Shown: positions 8,811-17,297 of the stretch, in pieces
Layout: each line of letters begins with the position of its first letter
Numbering within the stretch: the first letter of the stretch is position 1
Assembly (NCBI RefSeq): GCF_023822045.1
Contig: NZ_CP084712.1
Location: 496,001-560,000 of the forward strand
Reading direction: 5' to 3'
Length of the DNA stretch: 64,000 nt
DNA from: Sphingopyxis sp. USTB-05
GTDB taxonomy: Bacteria > Pseudomonadota > Alphaproteobacteria > Sphingomonadales > Sphingomonadaceae
Program-made: the position numbers and the translations under genes
The notes under the pieces: model-generated
Databases searched by the model: none
What the model saw: the letters and a program-made list of their open reading frames with translations, nothing else
What the model was told of the DNA's origin: nothing

Positions 8811-11147
8811 ATGATCACGACCAGCCGCCGCCGGCTTCTTGCGACCACGGGCTTGCTCGCGCTCGGCGGGGCGATCCCCGCCGGCTGCTCGCGCGCCGCG
8901 GGCGGGGGCGATCTCCTCGCCATCGGCAAGCCGAACCTCTTCATCGGCACCGGCGGGCATGGGCACACCTTCCCAGGCGCGTCGCTGCCGTTCGGGATGG
9001 CGCAACTCAGCCCCGATACGAATACCCATGGCTGGGACGCCTGCTCGGGCTATCACCAGAAAGATGGCTCGATCATGGGGTTCAGCCATACGCATCTTTC
9101 GGGCACCGGCATCGGCGATATGCTCGACGTGCTGGTGGTGCCGACGCGGCGCGAACTGAAGCTCGATCCCGGCACGATCGAAAAGCCCGGCGAGGGTTTT
9201 CGTCAGCGCTATTCGGACGAACATGCCGAGCCCGGCTATTACCGCGTGAAGCTTGAAACCGGCGTGCTCGCCGAACTCACCGTCACTGAACGCTGCGGTC
9301 TGCACCGTTATCATTTCGGGCGGGGCGCGGGGCACATCCTGATCGATTTCGCCCATGCGATCGAGGATGATTGGGACAAGGGTATCGTCGTCGAAAAGGC
9401 CTCGCTCGATTTGGGCGAGGACGGCACGCTGACCGGCAGCCGGCAGGTCAACCGATGGGCCAAGGGTCGTCATATCCATTTCGCGATGCAGATGTCGCGC
9501 CGTCCCGACCGTGTTCAGTTTTTCGGCGACGACGGCAAATCGGCCCCCGATGGCGCGACGTCGATCAAGGGCAACAGGCTCAAGGTCGCCTTCTTCTTTG
9601 ACGAGGCTGGCGGCGATCCGATCCTGATCAAGACCGGCCTTTCCGCGGTCGCGGTGCAGGGCGCGCGCGACGCGCTCGCCTATGAAGCGAAGGGCTGGGA
9701 TTTCGACGGCGCGGTCAAGGCCGCGCGCGGAACCTGGGCCAAGGCGCTCGGCGGCATCCGCGTGTCGGGCGGTACAGAGGCGCAGCGCGTCATCATGACC
9801 AGCGCGCTCTATCACGCGCAGCTCGCGCCGACGCTCTTCACCGACCGCGACGGCCGCTATGTCGGGCTCGACCGCGAACTCCATCAGGCGGCGAAGGGCG
9901 AGGAAGCGTTCAGCACCTATTCGCTGTGGGATACCTATCGCGCACTCCACCCGCTGCTGACGCTGATCGATCCCTCGCGGGCCGCGCTTCTGACGCGCGA
10001 TCTCTGTCGCCAGACCGCGCAGAGCCCCGCCGGTCCGCCCGTATGGCCGCTGCAGGGCGTCGAGACCGCATGCATGATCGGCTGGCACGCCGTCTCGGTG
10101 CTCGCAGAGGCGCATGCAAAGGGCATCAAGGCCGATTATGCCGCCGCCTGGCCGAACATCCGCCGCCGCGCCTTCGACCGCGATTTCAAGGATATCGACA
10201 GCACGCTTGGCCGCGGTTTCTATTACGACCTTGGCTACATCCCGTGCGAAGAAGTGTGGGAATCTGTCAGCCGGACGCAGGAATATGCCTATGACGACTG
10301 GGCGATGGCGCACCTCGCCGACGCCGTGGGCGCCAAGGACGATGCCGCGGCGCTGCGCAAGCGCGCGCAAAACTATCGCGGTGTGATCGACCCGGAAACC
10401 CGCTTCGCACGCCCGCGCTTCAAGGACGGAAGCTGGTGGAAGGATTATGATCCGGTCCAGATCGGCCATGATGTCAAGAAATGGCGCGACTATACGGAGG
10501 CGAACGGCTGGCAGGCGACCTTCCTCAACCAGCACGATATCTACGGCCTGATCGAGCATTTCGGCGGCGACGCGGCGTTCGAGGAAAAGCTCGACGCCCT
10601 GTTCAACGCGCCCTCGACCCTGCCCGACAATGCGCCGCCCGACATTTCGGGGCTCGTCGGCCAATATGCGCACGGCAATGAGCCGAACCATCATGTCGCG
10701 TATATGTACGCCTATTGCGGCGCGCCCGCGAAGGCGCAGGCAATGGTCCGGCGGCTGCTCGTCGAAATGTACAGGAACGACCCCGACGGGGTGATCGGCA
10801 ATGACGATTGCGGTCAGATGAGCGCCTGGTTCATCCTCTCGGCGCTCGGTTTCTATCCGGTCGATCCGGTCAGCGCGATCTACGTCTTCGGATCGCCGCT
10901 GTTCGACGTTGCCGAGGTGACGGTGGGCGCGGGCAAGACGCTGACGGTCCGTGCCGAGGGCAATGCGCCCGACCATCCTTATGTCCAGTCGGTCCGCTGG
11001 AACGGCAAGCCCTGGAGCAAGAACTGGATCGCGCACGCCGACCTGATCGGCGGCGGCGAACTCGTCTTCGAAATGGGTGCCAAGCCTTCGCAGTTCGGCA
11101 CCGCCAAGGCCGACCGTCCGCCTTCGTTCGGCTCGACGCCCGGATGA
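8811..11147 (+). CDS. GH92 alpha-mannosidase (paralogue 2), Tat lipoprotein
   Basis: A protein of 778 residues. The open frame begins at 8709, but ATG 8811 has GGAGGGG just upstream and starts an export signal. The signal combines a twin-arginine stretch (TSRRRLLATTG) with a lipobox (IPAGC, Cys at about residue 25). It is therefore predicted to be a membrane-anchored lipoprotein. GH92 motifs are GTGGHGHTFPGASLPFGM, GFSHTHLSGTGIGD, FSTYSLWDTYRALHP, YAHGNEPNHHVAYMY and GNDDCGQMSAWFILSALGFYP. The gene lies 14 bases after the GH125 gene. The FSHTH motif marks the best-studied GH92 branch of alpha-1,2/1,3-mannosidases; the exact linkage is not readable from sequence. Confidence 0.93.
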   Translation: MITTSRRRLLATTGLLALGGAIPAGCSRAAGGGDLLAIGKPNLFIGTGGHGHTFPGASLPFGMAQLSPDTNTHGWDACSGYHQKDGSIMGFSHTHLSGTGIGDMLDVLVVPTRRELKLDPGTIEKPGEGFRQRYSDEHAEPGYYRVKLETGVLAELTVTERCGLHRYHFGRGAGHILIDFAHAIEDDWDKGIVVEKASLDLGEDGTLTGSRQVNRWAKGRHIHFAMQMSRRPDRVQFFGDDGKSAPDGATSIKGNRLKVAFFFDEAGGDPILIKTGLSAVAVQGARDALAYEAKGWDFDGAVKAARGTWAKALGGIRVSGGTEAQRVIMTSALYHAQLAPTLFTDRDGRYVGLDRELHQAAKGEEAFSTYSLWDTYRALHPLLTLIDPSRAALLTRDLCRQTAQSPAGPPVWPLQGVETACMIGWHAVSVLAEAHAKGIKADYAAAWPNIRRRAFDRDFKDIDSTLGRGFYYDLGYIPCEEVWESVSRTQEYAYDDWAMAHLADAVGAKDDAAALRKRAQNYRGVIDPETRFARPRFKDGSWWKDYDPVQIGHDVKKWRDYTEANGWQATFLNQHDIYGLIEHFGGDAAFEEKLDALFNAPSTLPDNAPPDISGLVGQYAHGNEPNHHVAYMYAYCGAPAKAQAMVRRLLVEMYRNDPDGVIGNDDCGQMSAWFILSALGFYPVDPVSAIYVFGSPLFDVAEVTVGAGKTLTVRAEGNAPDHPYVQSVRWNGKPWSKNWIAHADLIGGGELVFEMGAKPSQFGTAKADRPPSFGSTPG

Positions 11148-11263
11148 TTTCATCAAACAGCCACTATGCCCAAAAAGACAGAAAAGATTGGAATTCTCCC
11201 CGTGATCCGGCGCGTACCGACCCAGCATGGCCAGCCCATTCCCTGCGCGGGGGGGCGGTGCTG

Positions 11264-12163
11264 ATGGCTGACCAGCGACTCTTCGCGGGCGTCGAACTCG
11301 GCGGTACCAAATGCGTCTGCATCCTTGCCGCGGGGCCCGACGATATCCGCGACCGGCAGGTGATCCCGACGACCGCGCCGTGGGAAACGCTGCCGGCCAT
11401 CAAGGCGGTGCTCGACGGCTGGTCGGCGGAGCACGGTTTTTGCGGCCTCGGCATCGCGTCCTTCGGCCCGATCAAACTCAACCCCCGCGCCGCCGATTAT
11501 GGCCAGGTCGGCGCGACGAACAAACCCGATTGGGAAGGCGCCGATCTGCTCGGTCCGCTGAAGGCTGCGTTCGCGGTGCCGATCGGCTTCGACACCGACG
11601 TCAACGGCGCCGCGCTCGCCGAAATCCGCTGGGGCAGCGGGCGCGGTCTCGACGACTTCGCTTATGTCACCGTCGGCACCGGCGTCGGCGTGGGGTTGAT
11701 CGTCCACGGCAAACCGACGCGCGGATTCAGCCACAGTGAGATCGGTCATATCCTTGTGCCGCGCCTTGCCAGCGACAAGGCGTCCAGCGCGTGCCGCTTT
11801 CACGACGATTGCGTCGAAGGGCTCGCCTCGGGCACCGCATTGAATGCACGACTGGGCGGCCGCCCGCTTGCGGACATCGCAAAGGACGACCCGGTGTGGG
11901 AACCGATCGTGCACACGCTGGCATCAATGGTCCATTCACTCGCCTGCACGACCGGCCCGATGCGCGTCGCGATGGGCGGCGGCGTCCTCGCGGGCCAGCC
12001 GCAACTCCTGCCGCGCATCAACGCGCGGCTGGAGGAAAGCCTTTCGGGATATATGCAGATTCCGGGCGACGGCGCTTATGTTACCGCGCCCGAACTCGGA
12101 ACGATGGCGGGGCCGCTCGGCGCGATTGCGCTCGCGATGGATGCGGTGGGCGCGCCGGCATGA
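11264..12163 (+). CDS. ROK-family sugar kinase (fructokinase-like)
   Basis: A cytoplasmic kinase of 299 residues that phosphorylates a hexose, in context mannose or fructose. ATG 11264 is preferred over the long upstream frame, which runs through the GH92 gene. The N-terminal phosphate loop is AGVELGGTKC, and the ROK core follows (GFDTDVNGAALAE, YVTVGTGVGVGLIVHGKP). The metal-binding stretch SACRFHDDCVEGLASG is like that of fructokinase/mannokinase ROK proteins, with His and Cys ligands. It is the only cytoplasmic enzyme among the exported mannosidases, so it probably phosphorylates the monosaccharide they release. Mannose-6-phosphate would then need an isomerase encoded elsewhere. Confidence 0.85.
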   Translation: MADQRLFAGVELGGTKCVCILAAGPDDIRDRQVIPTTAPWETLPAIKAVLDGWSAEHGFCGLGIASFGPIKLNPRAADYGQVGATNKPDWEGADLLGPLKAAFAVPIGFDTDVNGAALAEIRWGSGRGLDDFAYVTVGTGVGVGLIVHGKPTRGFSHSEIGHILVPRLASDKASSACRFHDDCVEGLASGTALNARLGGRPLADIAKDDPVWEPIVHTLASMVHSLACTTGPMRVAMGGGVLAGQPQLLPRINARLEESLSGYMQIPGDGAYVTAPELGTMAGPLGAIALAMDAVGAPA

Positions 12164-12228
12164 GCAAAGCCGCGCTGCCGCCCCTTTCGCGATTGGACAG
12201 CACCGGACCTTCGCGGCACAAAGGGACG

Positions 12229-14550
12229 ATGAAACGCTTTGCCACCGCTGCCGCGCTGCTCGCCCTTCTGCCGATCCAATCCTTCGCCGAGCAGCCGGCG
12301 CCCGATCCGCTCAGCTTCGTTGATCCGATGATCGGTACCGGCCCCGAAGGCCACACTTTCCCGGGCGCGACTGCGCCGTTCGGTATGGTCCAACTATCGC
12401 CCGACACCGACGCGACGTGCCAGATCCGCGACTGCTACGATCATGCGGCCGGCTACAGTTACCACGACACGACGATCCAGGGGTTCAGCCACACCCATTT
12501 TTCGGGTGCCGGCCATTCAGACCTCGGCGACCTGCTGCTGATGCCGCAGATCGGCGAGGTCAAGCTGGATCCGGGCGATCCCAAAGTTCCGGGTTCGGGC
12601 TATCGCCAGCGTTTCGACCATGCGACCGAAAAGGCGAGCCCCGGCTATTATGCGGTCACGCTCGCCGACAGCGGAATCCGCGCCGAACTCACTGCGGGGA
12701 CGCGCGTCGGCATCCACCGTTACAGCTTCCCAGCGGGCAAGGACGCGCATCTGCTGCTCGACCTCCGTTCGTCGCTCTATGATTATCCGGGCAAGATTCT
12801 CTGGTCGGGGCTGCATCTCCGTCCCGACGGCACGCTTACCGGTTTTCGCGAGACGCGCGGTTGGGCGCCGGGGCGCAAGCTCTTCTTCGCGATGCGCTTC
12901 TCGGCGCCGCTCAAATCCCACGCCCTCCTCGATCGCGACGAGAAGGTCGCGTATAAGGGCTTTCAGGCGCCTGGCCGCGGCAGCGACGCGCTTGCCGAAA
13001 AGCTCGGCAAGGCGCTCGAAGCACGGCTCGATTTCGGCGCGCTGACCGGCCCGCTCGAAGTCCGTGTCGCGCTCTCCGGGGTCGACGAGGCCGGCGCGGT
13101 CGCCAACCTCGATGCCGAAGGTGCGGGCTTCGACGCCGTCCGCGCGCGTACCGAAGGTGAATGGCGCAAGGCGCTCGGTGCGCTCCAGATCGAAGCGCCC
13201 GCGCCGATGCGCACCAACCTCTACACCGCGCTCTATCACAGCTTGCTCGCGCCCAGCGTGTGGAGCGACGTCGACGGGCGCTATCGCGGTCCCGACGATC
13301 AGGTCCACGCCGCAAAGGATTTCACTTTCCGCTCGACCTTTTCGCTGTGGGATACGTTCCGCGCGCAACATCCCTTGCTGACGCTCGTCCAGCCCGGCGA
13401 AACCAACAGCGATATCGTCAAATCGCTCGTCGCGAGCCGCAAGCACAGCCCGCATGGCATTCTGCCCGTGTGGCAGTTCCACGGCCGCGAGACTTGGACG
13501 ATGATCGGCTATCACGCGGTCCCGGTCATTGCCGACGCCTATATGAAAGGCGTGGGCGATTTCGACGCGAACGAGGCTTTGGACGCGATGGTCGCGAGCG
13601 CCGAATATGCGCCCTACGGCGGGCTCGGCGACTATATGAAGCTCGGTTATGTCGCGATCGACCGCGAGCCCGAGGCGGCGTCGAAGACGGTCGAATATGC
13701 CTATGACGATTGGACGATCGCGCGGATGGCCGAAAAGATGGGCCGCAAGGACATTGCCGACCGCTTCTACAAGCGCGCCGGTTACTGGCGGAACAGCTTC
13801 GATGCCAAGACCGGGTGGCTGCGCGCGCGCAAGGCCGACGGCAGCTTCCGCACCCCGTTCGACCCGACGGCGATCAACTATGGCTCCGACTATACCGAGG
13901 GGAATGCCTGGCAATATAGCTGGTTCGTTCCGCAGGATCAGGCCGCGCTCTTCCGCATTCTCGGCGGCGACGCAAAGACGGTCGCGAAGCTCGACGCCAT
14001 GTTCGATTACGACAATTCAAAACTCGATTACAGCCATGCCGAGGATATCGCGGGGCTGATCGGCCAATATATCCATGGCAACGAGCCGAGCCACCATGTC
14101 GCCTATCTCTATGCCTATGCCGGTGCGCCGTGGCGGACGCAGGAGCGGCTGAAACAGATCGTCGACAGCCAGTATAAGCCGACCCCGGACGGGCTGTCGG
14201 GCAATGACGACCTCGGCCAGATGTCGGCATGGCTCGTCTTCACCGGCCTCGGTTTCTATCCGGTCGCGCCGGGGTCGAACCAATATGTGATCGGCCGGCC
14301 GTTCGTGGACCGCGCGGTATTGAACCTGCCGGGCGGAAAGCGCTTCACCGTCGAGACCGCCGGGCTGTCCGACGCGAACCGCTATGTCGGCAAGGTCGAA
14401 CTCAACGGCAAGCCGCTGACGCGTAGCTGGATTTCCGACGCCGAAATCCGCAGCGGCGGCACGCTTCGCTTCACAATGCAGGCAAAGCCCGACACAGCAT
14501 GGGCCACGGCCCCCACCACACGCCCCTACTCCCAGTCAACGGCGCGCTAG
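12229..14550 (+). CDS. GH92 alpha-mannosidase (paralogue 3)
   Basis: A secreted protein of 773 residues. An in-frame ATG at 12160 overlaps the kinase stop, but ATG 12229 directly begins a signal peptide (MKRFATAAALLALLPIQSFA) and has AAGGGA nearby. Family motifs are VDPMIGTGPEGHTFPGATAP, GFSHTHFSGAGHSD, FRSTFSLWDTFRAQHP, YIHGNEPSHHVAYLYAY and GNDDLGQMSAWLVFTGLGFYP. It belongs to the same FSHTH sub-branch as paralogue 2 but differs in the extra CQIRDCYDHAAGY segment, which may shape specificity. Its stop codon TAG (14548-14550) overlaps the stop of the convergent antiporter gene within one CTAG. Confidence 0.93.
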   Translation: MKRFATAAALLALLPIQSFAEQPAPDPLSFVDPMIGTGPEGHTFPGATAPFGMVQLSPDTDATCQIRDCYDHAAGYSYHDTTIQGFSHTHFSGAGHSDLGDLLLMPQIGEVKLDPGDPKVPGSGYRQRFDHATEKASPGYYAVTLADSGIRAELTAGTRVGIHRYSFPAGKDAHLLLDLRSSLYDYPGKILWSGLHLRPDGTLTGFRETRGWAPGRKLFFAMRFSAPLKSHALLDRDEKVAYKGFQAPGRGSDALAEKLGKALEARLDFGALTGPLEVRVALSGVDEAGAVANLDAEGAGFDAVRARTEGEWRKALGALQIEAPAPMRTNLYTALYHSLLAPSVWSDVDGRYRGPDDQVHAAKDFTFRSTFSLWDTFRAQHPLLTLVQPGETNSDIVKSLVASRKHSPHGILPVWQFHGRETWTMIGYHAVPVIADAYMKGVGDFDANEALDAMVASAEYAPYGGLGDYMKLGYVAIDREPEAASKTVEYAYDDWTIARMAEKMGRKDIADRFYKRAGYWRNSFDAKTGWLRARKADGSFRTPFDPTAINYGSDYTEGNAWQYSWFVPQDQAALFRILGGDAKTVAKLDAMFDYDNSKLDYSHAEDIAGLIGQYIHGNEPSHHVAYLYAYAGAPWRTQERLKQIVDSQYKPTPDGLSGNDDLGQMSAWLVFTGLGFYPVAPGSNQYVIGRPFVDRAVLNLPGGKRFTVETAGLSDANRYVGKVELNGKPLTRSWISDAEIRSGGTLRFTMQAKPDTAWATAPTTRPYSQSTAR

Positions 14551-16136
14551 GTTGGCTCGCCGCGCTGCAGCGTCATCGCCAGTTCCTCGACGTCGAGGTC
14601 GCGTTCGAGTTCGTGCATGACCTCGTCTTCGATCAATCCGGCGCGATGGATTCGGATCAGTTCGGCGCGCCCCGCCGCGATCGCCTGGAGCAGGACGTCG
14701 AAATGCGACCGTAGCCCGTCCATCGCGGTGCTGGCATCTGCCTCGTAACGCTCCATAAAATTCATCCGCTTGCGATGTTCTTCGAGCATCATCGGATGGA
14801 TCAGCGTTCCATTCTCGTCATACGCGAGCCTTTCGACGACAGCGAACCGCGCGCGCGCCATCGCGGCTTCAGCGGCGGGCATCGCCATTTTTGCGGGCGG
14901 GTCGGAGTCGACCGGCTTCACCGCGCGAATCAGCATGCCGAGGCTGGATCCCTGCACGACCACGGTCACAAAGATCACCGCGAAGGCGCAGATCAGCATC
15001 AGGTCGCGGCCGGGCATGTCGACGGGCAGGGTCAGCGGAACCGCCAGCGTAACGACGCCGCGCATCCCAGTCCAACTCAGAACCGTCGCCTGCCGCCACC
15101 CCAACGGTCGCGCGCGTTCCAGCCCCACTTTGCGCGCGATTCCGAGGAGGGCTTCCGAACCGAAAATCCAGACGAAGCGGGCAATGGTAAGAGTGATCAC
15201 GACGGCGGCGATCACGATGGTCCACGACAGCGGCATCGCCCCGATCCCGCCGATCCGCTCGATCGCGCCGCGCAGCGAAAAGCCGATCAGAATGAACACG
15301 AGAGCTTCGAGGACGAACACCATGATGAACCACGCCGAATTGGCGCGAAGGCGGACGTCGGCGGACAATATCTGATGTTGGTACCACCCCATCGCGAGAC
15401 CCGAGGTTACGGTCGCGATGACGCCCGACACATGCACGGCTTCGCCGGCGATATAGGCGGCCCAGCAGAGGAGGATCGTGATCAGCATGATCAGCATGCG
15501 ATCCTGCAGGCGCTTGGCGAGGAATATCCAGCCTGCGGCAACCAAGGCGCCGACGACCACGCCGCCGATTGCCACGAACGCGAAGCTCTGGATCGCCTCG
15601 CCGGTGTGGAACACCCCGCTGAGCGTTGCGGCGACGGCGAAGCGGAAGAGGATCAGGCCGGTGGCGTCGTTGAGCAGGCTTTCGCCTTCGAGGAGGGCTT
15701 CCAGTCGCCGCGGCAGGTGGACGCCTTTCAGAACCGCGCGCGCCGACACCGCGTCGGGGGGCGATACAATCGCGCCGAGCGCGAAACAGGCGGCCCAGGG
15801 CAGGTCGGGAAGGATTAGGTGCACGACCACGCCGACGACGAGCGTCGTGAACACCACCGCCCCGACGGCGAGTGACAGGATGCCGGGAAGGTGGCGACGA
15901 AAGCGGCCGAGCGCGGTAAAATAGGCGCCGTCCATCAACAGGGGCGGGAGGAACAGCACGAGCGCCAGCTCAGGATCGAGCGAGATCGCAGGCAGGCCGG
16001 GAATGAAGGCCAGGCCGCCGCCGCCGACGAGCAGCGCGGTCGCGGGCGGCCAACGCAATTTCAGCGCAAGCCAGTGCAGCCCGATGACAAGTGCGAGCAG
16101 CCCGAGGACGAGTTCGAAGGCTTCGACGGCGTGCAT
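14547..16136 (-). CDS. CPA1-family Na+/H+ antiporter
   Basis: An inner-membrane cation/proton antiporter of 529 residues with about twelve hydrophobic segments (for example FELVLGLLALVIGLHWLAL at the N-terminus). The CPA1 signature is present: ALGAIVSPPDAVSARAVL, then LEGESLLNDATGLILFRFA with the conserved Asn-Asp pair expected in the transport site. A C-terminal hydrophilic tail of roughly 110 residues (MARARFAVVERLAYDENG to ELERDLDVEELAMTL) is probably cytosolic and regulatory. It points against the mannan locus and meets it tail to tail, so it is likely unrelated housekeeping for pH and sodium homeostasis. Confidence 0.92.
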   Translation of the reverse strand: MHAVEAFELVLGLLALVIGLHWLALKLRWPPATALLVGGGGLAFIPGLPAISLDPELALVLFLPPLLMDGAYFTALGRFRRHLPGILSLAVGAVVFTTLVVGVVVHLILPDLPWAACFALGAIVSPPDAVSARAVLKGVHLPRRLEALLEGESLLNDATGLILFRFAVAATLSGVFHTGEAIQSFAFVAIGGVVVGALVAAGWIFLAKRLQDRMLIMLITILLCWAAYIAGEAVHVSGVIATVTSGLAMGWYQHQILSADVRLRANSAWFIMVFVLEALVFILIGFSLRGAIERIGGIGAMPLSWTIVIAAVVITLTIARFVWIFGSEALLGIARKVGLERARPLGWRQATVLSWTGMRGVVTLAVPLTLPVDMPGRDLMLICAFAVIFVTVVVQGSSLGMLIRAVKPVDSDPPAKMAMPAAEAAMARARFAVVERLAYDENGTLIHPMMLEEHRKRMNFMERYEADASTAMDGLRSHFDVLLQAIAAGRAELIRIHRAGLIEDEVMHELERDLDVEELAMTLQRGEPT

Positions 16137-16395
16137 CGGATCAGTTCCGGTCCATGCCTAGGTCGAACGATGGTGTCATTTGAAGGCCCCCTGTCTCGTC
16201 CAATCCCACAAGGCCTTTTGTGACGGTGTTTGAGCCCGCGATCAATGATGGAGATTGTGTCAGCCCGAAAGCTTGAATGCCCTTGCCACCGGTCCAAAAC
16301 ACAATGGTCGGTGAATGCAGAAGGAAGGGACCCTTTATCCCCCGCCCGCCGCGCTCGGCAGCCGCGACGGGGGATGAGGTTTGGTGTGCACATGA

Positions 16396-16410
16396 GAACA
16401 ATAGGAGAAC
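16396..16410. promoter_or_regulatory. SOS (LexA)-box-like element GAAC-N7-GAAC
   Basis: The sequence GAAC-AATAGGA-GAAC matches the alphaproteobacterial LexA recognition pattern (GTTC-N7-GTTC on the other strand), and an AT-rich run follows. No DNA-repair gene is adjacent on either side. The neighbours are an antiporter (start 16136, minus strand) and an SDR gene (start 16518). It may be an orphan or relic site, or may drive an unannotated short transcript. Confidence 0.5.
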
Positions 16411-16465
16411 AAATATATCTCGTCAACAGCATTTTTGCGGTTTTTCAGGAACTCCGCGCGTCCGG

Positions 16466-16481
16466 TTGACGTGAACGTCAA
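16466..16481. promoter_or_regulatory. operator-like palindrome TTGACGT-GA-ACGTCAA
   Basis: Perfect 7-bp arms around GA, 36 bases before the SDR start. The shape (ACGT half sites in a 16-bp palindrome) resembles sites bound by MerR-type regulators of branched-chain and fatty acyl-CoA catabolism (LiuR group). That would fit the downstream SDR/enoyl-CoA hydratase pair. The regulator is not in this window, and the match is by resemblance only. Confidence 0.5.
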
Positions 16482-16517
16482 TCAGGGTCAATGCATAGGA
16501 AACGAAGGAAAGGGATA

Positions 16518-17297
16518 ATGATGGCGGAGCAACCGAAGTTTGACCTCACCGGACGCGTGGCGCTGGTGACCGGGGCGTCCTCGGGCCTTGGCGCCGGTTT
16601 CGCCAAGGCACTGGCGGCGTCGGGCGCAAAGGTCGTGCTTGCCGCGCGCCGTGCCGACAAGCTTGCCGAGCAGGTTGCCGCGATCGAGGCGGCTGGTGGG
16701 CAGGCGATTGCCGTTAGCATGGACGTTACCGACGAGGCATCGACGATCGCTGCTTATGACGCTGCCGAAGCGGCGTTCGGACCCGTCGACACGATCGTCG
16801 CCAACGCGGGCGTCGCGACCGAGAAGATGGCGATGAGCCTGACGGTGGACGACGTCGATTTCTTGCTCGCCGCGAACGTCCGCGGCGTCTTCCTGACCGC
16901 GAACGAGGGTGCAAAGCGGCTCGACAAGGCGGGAAGCCGTGAGAAACAGCATGGCCGCATCGTCCTGATCGGTTCGATTACCGCCGAGAAAATCTTTCCG
17001 GCGACCTCGGTCTATGGCGCGACCAAGGCGGCGGTGCGGCATCTGGGTAAGGCACTGGCGCGCGAATGGGCGCGGCGCGGGATCAGCGTCAATGTGATCC
17101 AGCCAGGCTATTTTGAATCCGAAATGACCGCCGAGCTCTTCGAAAGCGAGACCGGCGCGGCGATGGTGAAGAGCTTCCCGCGCCAGCGGATGCGGCCGCC
17201 GAGCGATCTTCACGCGCCGCTGCTCCTCCTCTGCTCCGATGCCGCGCTCGGCATCACGGGCAGCGTCATTACCGTCGACGACGGGCAGACGCTGTGA
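16518..17297 (+). CDS. SDR-family oxidoreductase
   Basis: A short-chain dehydrogenase/reductase of 259 residues. ATG 16518 (with another ATG at 16521) has AAGGAAAGGGA before it and is preferred to the upstream frame. The Rossmann cofactor motif VALVTGASSGLGAG is near residue 15, NAG appears in IVANAGVATE, and the catalytic Ser, Tyr and Lys appear in LIGSITAEK and SVYGATKAAV. The AARRADK segment after the second strand, with Arg residues, leans towards NADP(H). The stop overlaps the start of the hydratase gene (GTGA), so the two proteins are probably made together. Together they would act on a hydroxyacyl/enoyl-CoA pathway, possibly fatty or branched acyl chains. The substrate is unknown. Confidence 0.9.
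   Translation: MMAEQPKFDLTGRVALVTGASSGLGAGFAKALAASGAKVVLAARRADKLAEQVAAIEAAGGQAIAVSMDVTDEASTIAAYDAAEAAFGPVDTIVANAGVATEKMAMSLTVDDVDFLLAANVRGVFLTANEGAKRLDKAGSREKQHGRIVLIGSITAEKIFPATSVYGATKAAVRHLGKALAREWARRGISVNVIQPGYFESEMTAELFESETGAAMVKSFPRQRMRPPSDLHAPLLLLCSDAALGITGSVITVDDGQTL

Larger units (their letters stand above)
16137..16517. other. 381-base gap between antiporter and SDR genes
   Basis: No convincing gene was found. Short frames on both strands lack family motifs and good ribosome sites. The part next to the antiporter start has no clear promoter. The right half holds an SOS-box-like element (16396-16410) and a perfect inverted repeat (16466-16481), described separately. Confidence 0.6.

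Noticed and set aside
8676..11228. 850-codon open frame on the minus strand
   Set aside because: Antisense shadow of GH92 paralogue 2; no recognisable domain.
16061..16432. Minus-strand frame downstream of the SOS box, considered as a repair gene fragment
   Set aside because: The translation shows no ImuA, DinB or SplB motifs and overlaps the antiporter gene.
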